Shown here: one piece after another, positions 16,534 to 25,522 of the stretch
How the letters are laid out: every line of letters starts with the position of its first letter
How positions within the stretch are numbered: the first letter of the stretch is position 1
From: a bacterium
GTDB lineage: Bacteria > Bacillota > Clostridia > Lachnospirales > Lachnospiraceae
Assembly: GCA_023667365.1 (NCBI GenBank)
Contig: JAMPAG010000007.1
Location: 1-59,707, forward strand
DNA: 59,707 nt
Direction of reading: 5' to 3'
Translations under genes and position numbers: made by a program
Notes under the pieces: generated by a model
The model's database searches: none
What the model was told of the DNA's origin: nothing
Seen by the model: the letters and a program-made list of their open reading frames with translations, nothing else

Positions 16534-16654
16534 GACGATGCGGGAACGGAACGCCGTGATAGAGGCATGAGGGTGACTTGCGTGAAGCCGGTCGGTGTTC
16601 AAAACGGATCGCATAAAACAGGCTGCTGCACAAAGCTGCGCCGCCACGGAGGAT

Positions 16655-17722
16655 ATGATGCTGGAAAGCGCCTTGTATCAGGAAGATCTGAAAAAAGTAA
16701 ATGAAGCCGCTCTGCCATGGGAAGAGCTGGAGGGAAAAAATGTTCTGATTACGGGCGGAACCGGTCTGATCGGCTCCTGTCTTGCGGACGTGCTAATCTT
16801 TCGGAACGAGCAGTTGGGGGCACAGATCGGCATCTGGGTACTCTGCCGCAGGGAAGAACGCGCCAGGGAAGTATTCGGCAGGTATTTGGACAAAGCGTAT
16901 TTTCATCTGATCGTGCAGGATGTTTCCGAGCCGCTTCTGCCGGAAGCACCGCCATCCATGGACTACATCATTCATGCGGCGAGCAAAGGCGATCCGGACA
17001 GTTTCGTCTCCGATCCGCTCGGCGTTATGGATGCGAATCTCATGGGAATGCACCACATTCTTGCGTATGCAAGGCGGCATAAACCCCAAAAAATTTTGTA
17101 TCTGTCCAGCGGGGAGTCCTACGGGAAAATAGAACTTTCCGGACAGGAAGCGATCACCGAAGAAATGTCGGGCACGCTCGACAGCTTAAACGTCAGAAAC
17201 TGTTACGGTATTTCCAAACGGGCGGCGGAGACCATGTGCGTCAGCGCGGTGCAGGAATATCAGATACCGGTGTGCATTGCCAGACTGTGCCACACCTACG
17301 GACCGACCATGACAACGGGTGAAAACAGGGTGATCTTTCAATTTATGCAAAAAGCGATGCGCCGGGAAGAAATCGTATTGAAAAGCGCGGGACTTCAAAA
17401 ACGCTCCTACTGCTATGTGACGGATGCGGCAATGGCGCTGATGACGCTCCTGTTGCGGGGGAAGCCGGGAGAAGCGTACAACGTCTCAAATGAGAACGCT
17501 GTCGTGACGATCCGCGGTCTTGCGGAAATCCTCAGCACTTACGCCGGGTGCGGCTTACAATACGAAACGCCGACGGATGCGGAGCGCCGGGGGGATTCCG
17601 GCATCCTGCATGCCGTTCTGGATAACCGGAAACTGCGGCGGCTTGGCGTGCGGATGGAATACGATATAAAGTCGGGTCTGACGCGGACGGTGGAAATCTT
17701 AGAGGAGTGCGCAGGGCGGTGA
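16655..17722 (+). CDS. NAD-dependent epimerase/dehydratase (extended SDR)
   Basis: A protein of about 355 residues. The NAD-binding GGTGLIGS motif lies near residue 38, and the catalytic SSGESYG Ser region and YGISKR (Tyr-x3-Lys) follow. The C-terminal half has RLCHTYGP and VSNENA, typical of nucleotide-sugar SDR enzymes. Next to the IspD-like gene it may reduce or epimerise the sugar phosphate or CDP-sugar used by the upstream phosphotransferase. That is inference; the substrate cannot be read from sequence. GGAGG at 16648-16652 favours a start at 16655 or 16658. A GTG at 16595 would extend it by 20 residues. Confidence 0.8.
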   Translation: MMLESALYQEDLKKVNEAALPWEELEGKNVLITGGTGLIGSCLADVLIFRNEQLGAQIGIWVLCRREERAREVFGRYLDKAYFHLIVQDVSEPLLPEAPPSMDYIIHAASKGDPDSFVSDPLGVMDANLMGMHHILAYARRHKPQKILYLSSGESYGKIELSGQEAITEEMSGTLDSLNVRNCYGISKRAAETMCVSAVQEYQIPVCIARLCHTYGPTMTTGENRVIFQFMQKAMRREEIVLKSAGLQKRSYCYVTDAAMALMTLLLRGKPGEAYNVSNENAVVTIRGLAEILSTYAGCGLQYETPTDAERRGDSGILHAVLDNRKLRRLGVRMEYDIKSGLTRTVEILEECAGR

Positions 17723-17855
17723 GCGGAATAGAATCGTGAGAGTGCGCAGGGCGGTAAGAACGGAAGGGTCGGTGCCGCTGTGTCCGCAAAAATTCATGAT
17801 AGACAGGCACAGACGCGTTATGAGCGGAAAAAGTGGTACGGAAATGGAGAGAACG

Positions 17856-19193
17856 ATGGGAAAAGCGGCGGGAAAAGAAATCGGGATCGTGATATGCAAC
17901 TATAATAAACAGGATTATGTACTGAAATGTTTGGAGTCTTTGTTTGCTTCCGATACGGATGATTTTGACGTATATGTGGTAGACAATGCATCCGAGGACG
18001 ATTCCGTAAAACGGATCCGGGAACAATTCGGAGACCGCGTGACCCTTCTGGTAAACACAGAAAATCTGGGCGGATCCGGCGGATTCAATACGGGACTCAG
18101 AAAGGTTTTGGAGGGCGATTACCAATACCTGATGTGCGTGGATAACGATATTGTGTTCGCGCCGGATGCGGTCAGCAAGCTGCGGCGTTTTTTGGAGGAG
18201 CATGAGGATACGGCGGTCGTGGGCAGCAAGGCGTACTTTATGGACGAGCCGGATAAGATCTGGAATTTCGGCGGGATCATCTGTTTTGATTCTTTTATTC
18301 AAAAGGATCAGTATAAAAATTGTATTGACGCGGGGCAGCTCCCGGAGGTCGTGTACGGGGACTATGTTCCTGCCTGCTCCCTGATGGCGAGAGTGGATGC
18401 GGTGAGAAAAGTCGGCATCATGCCGGAGGATAATTTTATTTATTGGGATGACATGGAATGGGGGTATCGGTTCCGACAGGCGGGGTACCGCGTCGCATCC
18501 TACGGAAAATCAAAGGTGTGGCATAAGGCGGGTGGCAGAAATGCCGGAAATACGTTCATTCATTATTATATGTGGAGGAACCGGATTCATTTTTTCCGGC
18601 AGGTTCTTCCGGCGGAGGACCGGGAGCGGTTCGCGGAAAGCCTGTTGACGGAACTGTTCCGCATGATCTACAGCGTGAACTTAAAGGGAGAGACCAACAT
18701 CATACGAACGCTCATGTTTGCGTTTGACGACGCCGTGCACGGCGTGCGTGGGAAGGCGAAAGAAGGAAGGATCCTGCCGCGTCCCGCCGTGGCAGACCGG
18801 CTGGGACAGGCGTTAGCGGGAAAAGAACACGTGCTGATCCGGTTTGACGGAAGCTTTGAGGGCATCGGGAATATCATCAAAAATATCCGAAAAACCATGC
18901 CCGCCATGCAGATCGTGATTTCCGTATTGGACTGTCCGGAGCAGGCGGAGGAACTGCGGACGCAGTATCCGGACTGCGAGGTCACGGAGCGCTATGAGCC
19001 GGAACGGTTTGAGGCGCATTTCGTCATGTGCGAGCATATTTTTAAGCTGTCGCCGGAGCGGCAGCAGGACTGCTATATTGATCCGTGGTGCAATTTGATC
19101 TACACGGCGAAGGATTTTATTTATGCCAGCAGCTTTGAGCAGACCAAGGAACTGTTTGTATTGTGTAAAAAGGAATTGCTGTGCGGGGACTGA
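17856..19193 (+). CDS. Family 2 glycosyltransferase with C-terminal extension (paralogue 1)
   Basis: A protein of about 445 residues. The GT-A domain (about 8-260) shows VICNYNK, VVDNASEDDS, NLGGSGGFNTG, the metal-binding VDNDIV and the acceptor-side WDDMEWGYRF. A further region of about 180 residues contains DDAVHGVRGKA and ends with a YIDPWCNLIY strand. The whole architecture is repeated in the next gene, so the two are a tandem duplication. The GGSGGFN signature resembles GlfT/rhamnosyl-type transferases. The start at 17856 follows GGAGA; longer upstream starts encode unrelated basic sequence. Confidence 0.83.
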   Translation: MGKAAGKEIGIVICNYNKQDYVLKCLESLFASDTDDFDVYVVDNASEDDSVKRIREQFGDRVTLLVNTENLGGSGGFNTGLRKVLEGDYQYLMCVDNDIVFAPDAVSKLRRFLEEHEDTAVVGSKAYFMDEPDKIWNFGGIICFDSFIQKDQYKNCIDAGQLPEVVYGDYVPACSLMARVDAVRKVGIMPEDNFIYWDDMEWGYRFRQAGYRVASYGKSKVWHKAGGRNAGNTFIHYYMWRNRIHFFRQVLPAEDRERFAESLLTELFRMIYSVNLKGETNIIRTLMFAFDDAVHGVRGKAKEGRILPRPAVADRLGQALAGKEHVLIRFDGSFEGIGNIIKNIRKTMPAMQIVISVLDCPEQAEELRTQYPDCEVTERYEPERFEAHFVMCEHIFKLSPERQQDCYIDPWCNLIYTAKDFIYASSFEQTKELFVLCKKELLCGD

Positions 19194-19349
19194 CAAAGGT
19201 ATTTGCGGATAACAACAGAGATGGATGCGGCGTGGAAGCGTATGCGGATTGCCTGCCGAGGATGGCAGGATGGGATAACCGGTTCCGCGGACGGCGTCCT
19301 GGGTCTTTGTTGATGGAAATGCCGTTTATACGGTGAAATGGGAGGAAGC

Positions 19350-20708
19350 ATGGATAAAAAAATCGGCATTGTCATTTGTAATTACAATAAAAAACAGTTC
19401 ATTCTGCCGTGCATCCGGTCCGTACTGGATTCGAGCATGCAGGATTTTGACGTTTATGTGGTGGACAACGCTTCGACCGACGGGAGCGCGGACGCGGTGG
19501 AGGCGGCGTACGGGGACCGGGTGATCCTGATAAGAAATGCGGAAAACCTCGGCGGGAGCGGGGGATTCAACACGGGACTCCGGGCGGCGCGGCAGCAGGG
19601 ATACCCCTATTATATGTGCGTGGACAACGATATTGTGATGGATGGGCAGAATGTTGCGCAGCTGTATCAATTTCTGGAGAATCATGAGGACGTGGGTATC
19701 GTCGGGTCCAAAATCTGCCGCATGCAGCACCCGGAGCGGCTTCAGGAACTTGGGGCGTCTCTGGACTTTGAAAAATGCACGCATGTTCCTTTTTACAAAG
19801 ATCATCTGGACAATGAGGAGATCCCCGACGTTCAGGACTGCGATTATGTCCCGGCGTGTTCCCTGATGATTCGCGACGAAGTGATTGACCGGATCGGTCT
19901 GCTTCCGGAAGAGAATTTTATTTATTGGGACGATATGGAATGGTGCTATAAGGCAAAGCTGGCGGGGTACCGGGTGGCGGCGTACCGACAGGCGAAAGTG
20001 CTGCACGATATGGGAACAAATTCGGGAGATACCTATTTTTCGACCTATTATTTCTGGCGGAACAGAATTCGTTTTTTTGCAAACTATACGCCGCGGGACA
20101 AGCGGGACAGCGCGATGGAAACGCTGCTGGAAAATCTGTTTCAGACGATGTATGGCTGCTATTATAAAGGAAAAACGAATCAGATCGCGATCATGACGCA
20201 TGCGCTGGATGACGCCATTCACAATCTGACGGGAAAAGCGGCGGACGGCAAAATCCTGAAAAAGGACAGAATAGAGGATCGGACGGCGGGGTTGTTTGAA
20301 GCGTATCGCGACGTTGTGATTGAATTTAACGGCGATTATAAGCTGCTGCAGGATCTTGTCAAAAAGCTCCAAAAGGCGGAAAACGGAGCTGCGCTGCGAA
20401 TTGTCAGCGAGGACGCGGAGACGCTGCAAAGACAGTATCCGGAGTATTCTGTGTTGAGACCGGAGCAGGCGCCGCCGGAGCGGGATGAGGACGGGAAGGT
20501 GCTGCGGCTTGTCATGTGCGATCATGTATCCAAAGTGAAAGACCGCTCCCTGCAAAAGGTCTATGTCGATCCCTACAGCAATCTGCTGGAAAACGAGCGG
20601 GATGCGCAGCATTTTGACTGCTATGAGTACAATAAAAACCTGTTTGTGCGCATGTGGCGGGTGCTGTTGCAAGGACGGGGCGTGCCGCCGGGAGAGTGCG
20701 GGGAATAA
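19350..20708 (+). CDS. Family 2 glycosyltransferase with C-terminal extension (paralogue 2)
   Basis: A protein of about 452 residues, clearly a paralogue of the preceding gene: VICNYNK, VVDNASTDGS, NLGGSGGFNTG, VDNDIV, VPACSLM and WDDMEWCYKA align in order. The C-terminal extension ends in a YVDPYSNLLE strand aligned with YIDPWCNLIY. The two enzymes probably add consecutive related sugars to the same glycan. GGAGG at 19341-19345 precedes the ATG at 19350. A spacer of about 150 bp without a recognisable gene separates the two copies. Confidence 0.85.
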   Translation: MDKKIGIVICNYNKKQFILPCIRSVLDSSMQDFDVYVVDNASTDGSADAVEAAYGDRVILIRNAENLGGSGGFNTGLRAARQQGYPYYMCVDNDIVMDGQNVAQLYQFLENHEDVGIVGSKICRMQHPERLQELGASLDFEKCTHVPFYKDHLDNEEIPDVQDCDYVPACSLMIRDEVIDRIGLLPEENFIYWDDMEWCYKAKLAGYRVAAYRQAKVLHDMGTNSGDTYFSTYYFWRNRIRFFANYTPRDKRDSAMETLLENLFQTMYGCYYKGKTNQIAIMTHALDDAIHNLTGKAADGKILKKDRIEDRTAGLFEAYRDVVIEFNGDYKLLQDLVKKLQKAENGAALRIVSEDAETLQRQYPEYSVLRPEQAPPERDEDGKVLRLVMCDHVSKVKDRSLQKVYVDPYSNLLENERDAQHFDCYEYNKNLFVRMWRVLLQGRGVPPGECGE

Positions 20709-20790
20709 AGCCTTGCGAAAAAGCGCAGACCGGGCGGCGGGTGATGCGGAACGCGGCGGAATAATAAGTAGTGCAAAATGGAAGAAAGTA

Positions 20791-20852
20791 TGTTATAATG
20801 TCGCCAGACATTGATACCGCGCCGGGGCGAAGCGGAGTGCGCATGCTATAAT
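20791..20852 (+). promoter_or_regulatory. Two extended -10 promoter candidates
   Basis: TGTTATAAT at 20791-20799 and TGCTATAAT at 20844-20852 are both extended -10 elements with no good -35. Either could drive the small membrane-protein gene at 20923. Confidence 0.45.
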
Positions 20853-20922
20853 AATAGAAGCAAGTGGTTTGCTTGAGCCGGCACAAAAAATACAATATTC
20901 ATATTTTAGGAGGAAAAAGGAC

Positions 20923-21399
20923 ATGAAAAAAGGCGGCGTAGCAGTATTTTCAACATTGGTCGGAGCAATTGCGGGATTTGCGGGAAGTTCTTATTTAGGG
21001 AATAAGCAGGTTGCGCAGAAAGCGGAAAAGGTTGACAAGTTCAAGGGTTATTACAACATGCTCAATCAGTGGCTTGTGTTAAAGCAGGAGGGGAAGTCCT
21101 TAGAGAAGTATTTCACGGACAACGGCTACAAGACCATTGCTATCTATGGAATGGGCGAGATGGGAAATCGTCTGTATGACGAGTTGAAGGGCACTTCCGT
21201 AACCGTAAAGTATGCGGTTGACAAGAATGCGGCAAGCACCTATTCCGAACTGGATGTCATTGATCCCGAGGACGATTACGAAGAGGTGGATGCGATCGTT
21301 GTCAGCGCAATCTTTGCGTTCGATGAGATCGAGGAAATGTTAAGCGATAAAGTGGATTTCCCGATCGTATCGTTAGAGGATGTGGTGTACGAGGTGTAA
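20923..21399 (+). CDS. Small membrane-anchored protein with Rossmann-like domain
   Basis: A 158-residue protein. The N terminus (VAVFSTLVGAIAGFAGSSYLG) is a glycine-rich hydrophobic anchor. A helical segment (about 25-65) precedes a Rossmann-like beta-alpha unit, IAIYGMGEMGNRLYDEL, with a following VDKN strand. This is the same nucleotide-binding-like module seen in the methyltransferase at 27557 and the protein at 39915. An ATG with AGGAGG about 8 nt upstream fixes the start. No enzyme activity can be assigned. It is probably an accessory protein of the glycan locus, and a terminator follows about 170 bp downstream. Confidence 0.65.
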   Translation: MKKGGVAVFSTLVGAIAGFAGSSYLGNKQVAQKAEKVDKFKGYYNMLNQWLVLKQEGKSLEKYFTDNGYKTIAIYGMGEMGNRLYDELKGTSVTVKYAVDKNAASTYSELDVIDPEDDYEEVDAIVVSAIFAFDEIEEMLSDKVDFPIVSLEDVVYEV

Positions 21400-21570
21400 A
21401 GATCTGCGTACGGAATGGAATCCTGATATTTGTCGTTCAAGCTGTTGTATTCCATCGGTGTAAAAGTGCCGCGTACGGGGCGGAATCCGTATTTCCGCTA
21501 TTTGCTGACAGGCGGCGGCACGAAATGTAAAGTTTACGTGTCTGACAATGGGCAACCGGCTTACACAACA

Positions 21571-21602
21571 AAAAGAACCTGCGTGACGGCAGGTTCTTTT
21601 TG
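21571..21602 (+). terminator. Intrinsic terminator closing the teichoic-acid-like module
   Basis: A 12-bp perfect stem (21571-21582 with 21589-21600, 6-nt loop) flanked by A and T runs. The symmetry allows it to work on either strand. Confidence 0.88.
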
Positions 21603-21695
21603 TATGCCATGTCTGTGTGTCAGGTTTGATGATGTTTAGAAAAATGTGGGATTTGTGATGCTTCGCAGTGTGTTTGCGATGTTTGGAAAAAACAG

Positions 21696-21724
21696 TTGAC
21701 AAATAGGAATTCTTTTTTTATGAT
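21696..21724 (+). promoter_or_regulatory. Strong sigma-A promoter for the Rpn-family gene
   Basis: TTGACA (21696-21701), a 17-bp spacer and TATGAT (21719-21724). It starts a transcript with a leader of about 200 nt before the nuclease gene. Confidence 0.8.
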
Positions 21725-21933
21725 GAAAACATCAGAGAAATTCTAATTGTGTGCGTTCACACATTCAGACAGTTTCTGTCAGATTTTCTTAGAACAAAAT
21801 GAACAGAATATGGCAGGAACCGGAGCGAATGCCATGCTTTTGCCGGATGCCCCGCATGTGCAGCGGTGCGGGGCATCCGGATCATGCAGTGTTTTCACAT
21901 AGTAATCCTGTCGAAAAACAGAGAGGAGAAGCT

Positions 21934-22947
21934 ATGCGCAAAACAGAAGAACGGGAGACAAAACAACGGAAGACAGAAGAACGGGGAGCAAAAAAACAGG
22001 AAGCAGAACGGCGGGAAGTAAAAGGAAAAGCGGTTAAAAAGCGGCATTTTTGGGGGATCGGCAGGCGCCGGGTGCACCGTCAGACAAAGGACAGGCTGTT
22101 CCGATTCTTATTTGAAAAGGACAGGGAAGCCCTGTTACAGCTGTATAATACACTCAACGGAACGGATTATGAAGATGCGTCTCTGCTGCAGGTCGTAACA
22201 ATTGAGAGCGCGGTCTATATCGTCATGAAAAACGACCTGGCGTTTGTACTGGCTGGGACATTGAATTTATACGAGCATCAGAGTACCTATAATCCGAACA
22301 TGCCGCTGCGCTTCTTGATCTATCTGGCGCAGGAGTATCAGAAATTGGTGGAACAGGCACAGGAAAGTCTTTACGGGACGAAACGGATCATGCTGCCGAC
22401 GCCGCAGTGCGTGGTGTTTTATAACGGGGAGAAGGAGATTCCGGAGGAAGAGGTCTTAAGGCTTTCGGATTGTTTTGAAAATGAAAAGCGGAATGCACGG
22501 GCGGACGTAGAACTGACAGTGCGGATGCTCAATATCAATCACGGACATAACGGGGAACTGATGGAAAAGTGCAGGGTATTGCGGGAATACGCCGCATTTG
22601 TAGAATTATCCAGACAGTATCTTGCGCTGGGGATGGAACCGAAGGCAGCATTAGAGGCGGCAATCGCCGACTGTATCAGGCAGGATATTCTGGCGGAATT
22701 CCTAAGGACCTATCGGGCGGAGGTGTTGGGGATGTTATTGGAAGAGTTTGATGTAAAGAAATATGAGAGATCATTGCGGGAAGAGGGAAGAGAAGAGGGG
22801 ATAGAACAAGGAATAGAACAAGAAAGCGCGCGCTACAGCGAGCTAATTTGTATTTTGCTTGAGCAGCATCGGGAACATGACTTGCGGCGCGCGGCAGAGG
22901 ACCCTGAATATCGGAAATATTTGTATGAGGAATTTCACGTTTTATGA
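21934..22947 (+). CDS. Rpn family recombination-promoting nuclease / putative transposase-like protein
   Basis: A protein of about 337 residues. The N-terminal 45 residues are a Lys/Glu/Arg repeat (KTEER twice), then comes a PD-(D/E)XK-like core with TKDRLFRFLFE, VTIESAVY and the signature YEHQSTYNPNMPLRFLIY, where the Glu and Gln are the expected catalytic pair. The C-terminal region has helical bundles and the GREEGIEQGIEQ repeats common in this family. Rpn proteins are DNases that raise recombination, often in multicopy, fast-changing families. It has its own promoter and terminator and sits between two glycan blocks, which fits an inserted cassette. GAGAGGAGAAG fixes the start. Confidence 0.8.
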   Translation: MRKTEERETKQRKTEERGAKKQEAERREVKGKAVKKRHFWGIGRRRVHRQTKDRLFRFLFEKDREALLQLYNTLNGTDYEDASLLQVVTIESAVYIVMKNDLAFVLAGTLNLYEHQSTYNPNMPLRFLIYLAQEYQKLVEQAQESLYGTKRIMLPTPQCVVFYNGEKEIPEEEVLRLSDCFENEKRNARADVELTVRMLNINHGHNGELMEKCRVLREYAAFVELSRQYLALGMEPKAALEAAIADCIRQDILAEFLRTYRAEVLGMLLEEFDVKKYERSLREEGREEGIEQGIEQESARYSELICILLEQHREHDLRRAAEDPEYRKYLYEEFHVL

Positions 22948-23302
22948 TGGGATGTGCTATTCTGGTGACAGCAGTATGCATGACAATATGGAGACATAGT
23001 TCTTTTGCCCAGTCTATAGATCCAAACCTTCCCAAATTTGGGTAAATTTCCTGTTGATGATCCCTGCTTACCAGCGCCAATCGGTCTACTATGGTAAATA
23101 TTTTCAGTAGAAAGACAGATTTTTCTTAAAGTATAAAAAAATGCTAAAAAATGAATGAAAATATCCGATATATAATGTATAATGTGGAAAGAGGCCAGCT
23201 TTCCTAAAGATAATAACTTTAGGAAAACCGCGGAAGCACCAGAAATGATTGTACAACGTTCACAGGGTTCTGAAAAGAGAACAGTGAAGCAGGAGTCTGG
23301 AA
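22948..23302. other. AT-rich spacer with palindrome and -10-like boxes
   Basis: No convincing gene. A 12-bp palindrome CCCAAATTTGGG lies at 23031-23042. Overlapping TATAAT boxes occur at 23171-23176 and 23178-23183 but lack a clear -35. On the minus strand about 45 codons (roughly 22960-23100) read like a protein fragment without a start, possibly a decayed gene. Confidence 0.4.
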
Positions 23303-24445
23303 ATGATAACGGTTGGATATTGGGATCAGACCTATGCAGAAAAGCGGCTGATCGTGAACAGGGAAAATAGAAAGCTTGTTACTTATATGCCCATTATTAG
23401 GGAACAGACGGATTTATTATTAAAACTGCTGCCAAGCAGGACAGAAGAAAAACGGGATCTTATATCGGATCGCCGGAACTTTTTTTACCATTCGCTTATT
23501 GAGCCGAAGTGTGACCTGATTCATGATTTTAACGGGGTGTGTAAAACAAAGCTTCCTTGGTTTTCTTCCTATGAAACAATGTGTCCGCGCGTTCTAAGCA
23601 TGAACCCTGTTCGACCAGCTGGCGAACGGTGGATAAGGCATAATGCAGCTCTAATGGCAAAGGCTAATTGCAGAGGTCTTTTCCCGATTTCACGTTCGGC
23701 ATATGAAATTGAAAAGGATTATCTAAAAAAACATGCGGGAGAGTATTACGAAGCGATCATGAAAAAGACACAGGTCGTTCATCCGCCACAACAGGTGTTG
23801 GTCTCCGAAGAAGATGTACGAATAAAAAATCAAAGGGTACAGGACGGAATCGAATTTGTTTTTGTCGGTGCGGGATTTTTTGTTAAGGGCGGAAAAGAGG
23901 TTGTAGAGGTCCTTTCCAAACTGCGAAAAGATTATGCATTCCATATAACGATCATCAGTGACTTTTACGAGGTGCCACAGCAGGAGCCCTCATATACTAA
24001 AGAAGATTATAAGGATTGCAGGAAATTAATTGCAAAAAACCGTGATTGGATCACAGTCCATAACAAATTGACAAACAGACAGGTGCTTCGAATATGTCAG
24101 CGGTCTCATGTCGGTCTGCTGCCCTCTTACGGAGATACCTACGGTTATGCCTGCTTGGAATTCCAAGCGTGCGGTATGCCTGTTATAACAAGCGATATTC
24201 GCGCGCTTCCAGAAATCAATAATAATGACTGTGGCTATCTGTTCCATATCGATGGACATATGAACGGAAAAGAAAAGCAGGAAAACAATCGGCGGGAGTT
24301 AACAAAAATATTCAAAAGAATCCTGGAACACCCGGAAGAAATAGAGCGCAAAGGGATAAACAGTCTGAACAGAATCCGGAAGGAGCATTCGCCGAAGGCA
24401 TATGGGGAATTTATGTACCGACAATATGAGAAGGCACTTGAGTAG
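23303..24445 (+). CDS. Glycosyltransferase, GT-B fold (family 4-like)
   Basis: A 380-residue cytosolic protein. The C-terminal half holds the donor site: VFVGAGFFVKGGKEV opens the domain, and PSYGDTYGYACLEFQACGMPVITSD carries the Glu-x7-like donor motif of GT4 enzymes. The N-terminal half (HDFNGVCKTKLPW and nearby) is the acceptor domain. It likely transfers a nucleotide-sugar residue to a membrane-bound glycan intermediate; the sugar is unknown. AGGAG at 23291-23295 fixes the start. It opens a low-GC series of transferases running to 34 kb. Confidence 0.82.
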   Translation: MITVGYWDQTYAEKRLIVNRENRKLVTYMPIIREQTDLLLKLLPSRTEEKRDLISDRRNFFYHSLIEPKCDLIHDFNGVCKTKLPWFSSYETMCPRVLSMNPVRPAGERWIRHNAALMAKANCRGLFPISRSAYEIEKDYLKKHAGEYYEAIMKKTQVVHPPQQVLVSEEDVRIKNQRVQDGIEFVFVGAGFFVKGGKEVVEVLSKLRKDYAFHITIISDFYEVPQQEPSYTKEDYKDCRKLIAKNRDWITVHNKLTNRQVLRICQRSHVGLLPSYGDTYGYACLEFQACGMPVITSDIRALPEINNNDCGYLFHIDGHMNGKEKQENNRRELTKIFKRILEHPEEIERKGINSLNRIRKEHSPKAYGEFMYRQYEKALE

Positions 24446-24514
24446 AGCGAGGACCGAGACATAAAATGACCAACCCAAGGCGCAGAAAACGCCGGATGTT
24501 GCAGGAGCATTGCG

Positions 24515-25417
24515 ATGAATGATCAGACAGTGAGTGTTGTCATCACAACCAGAAATCGTTGCGGATTACTGATGAAAGCGGTAAAAAGTGTACAGGAACA
24601 GACCCTTACAGACTTTCAATGTGTCGTTGTGGATGACGGTTCTACAGACAAAACGGAAGAGAATATCGCACAGATTGTCAGGGCTGATAACCGATTTTCT
24701 TACATAAAAATAGCACCTGAGGACAGTAAGGGTGGAAATCATGCAAGAAACACGGGGATTAAAGCGACGACAGGAGAATACATTGCCTTTTTAGATGATG
24801 ATGATATATGGATGCCTCAAAAATTAGAACTGCAATCCCGCTTTTTGAACAAACACAGACAAATCGGACTTGTTTATTGCCAAGTGATACGAGAGTACGT
24901 GAATGAGGGTGTACGTAGAAAACAGGTTCCTGACATGAGCTACAGGGGGGACTGTTCTAAGAAAGTTTTTTCTCATATCCCGTGCACCACCTCAACAATG
25001 ATGGTGCGTCGGAGCGTTTTGGAGCAGGCAGGATTGTTTGATGAGAAAATGAAATTCTGGCAGGAGTACGACCTATGCATCCGTATCTGCCAGATCACCG
25101 AAATTGATTTTATAAAAAAGTATCTTGTGGTATGGCGCTGTGATACACAGGATAAGAACCGAATGACGAACAAACTTACAGAATGGGGAAGTGCCGTAAA
25201 ACAGCAAAACCAGAAGTATTGCAGAGAACTCGCCGCCCTGCCGAAGGGTGCCAGAGAAGCGCGAAAACTCATGATCTTCTCCGATGCGGTGCAGCGAAGC
25301 CATAACTGCGGCGATAAGCGTGCTTCCAGATATTATTTGTGGAAAATCTATCGACATACAGGGGAAAAGAAGGATCTGTTTGCATTCCTATGCAATGATG
25401 CATCGGAGTATGTGTAG
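24515..25417 (+). CDS. Family 2 glycosyltransferase
   Basis: A 300-residue GT-A enzyme: VSVVITTRNRCG, VVDDGSTDKT, the N-A-R-N-T-G motif of the donor region, and LDDDDIW as the metal-binding DXD. The second half has MMVRRSVLEQAGLFDEKMKFWQEYDLCIR, containing the catalytic-base ED-like Glu-Tyr-Asp. AGGAG about 7 nt before the ATG fixes the start. No membrane segment is present. The donor sugar cannot be read from sequence. Confidence 0.87.
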   Translation: MNDQTVSVVITTRNRCGLLMKAVKSVQEQTLTDFQCVVVDDGSTDKTEENIAQIVRADNRFSYIKIAPEDSKGGNHARNTGIKATTGEYIAFLDDDDIWMPQKLELQSRFLNKHRQIGLVYCQVIREYVNEGVRRKQVPDMSYRGDCSKKVFSHIPCTTSTMMVRRSVLEQAGLFDEKMKFWQEYDLCIRICQITEIDFIKKYLVVWRCDTQDKNRMTNKLTEWGSAVKQQNQKYCRELAALPKGAREARKLMIFSDAVQRSHNCGDKRASRYYLWKIYRHTGEKKDLFAFLCNDASEYV

Positions 25418-25522
25418 AAGTCTTTATCAGAAGTTTGAAATGATTTGTGTATGTTGAGCCGCGAACAGAATGTGGGAAGGTTTTGCAGTCACCATCCAAT
25501 GTACAGCAGCAGGAGTGACGTC

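Larger units (their letters stand above)
21400..21933. other. Gene-poor spacer with terminator and promoter
   Basis: Apart from the terminator at 21571-21602 and the promoter at 21696-21724 I see no convincing gene. Short open frames here lack ribosome binding sites and familiar motifs. GC-rich segments near 21850-21880 form a short GCCCCGCA/TGCGGGGC inverted repeat. Confidence 0.5.

Noticed and set aside
22676..23080. Minus-strand frame near the Rpn gene
   Set aside because: Its start region reads like protein but half overlaps the Rpn gene in antisense and no family is recognised. Kept only as a possible fragment.
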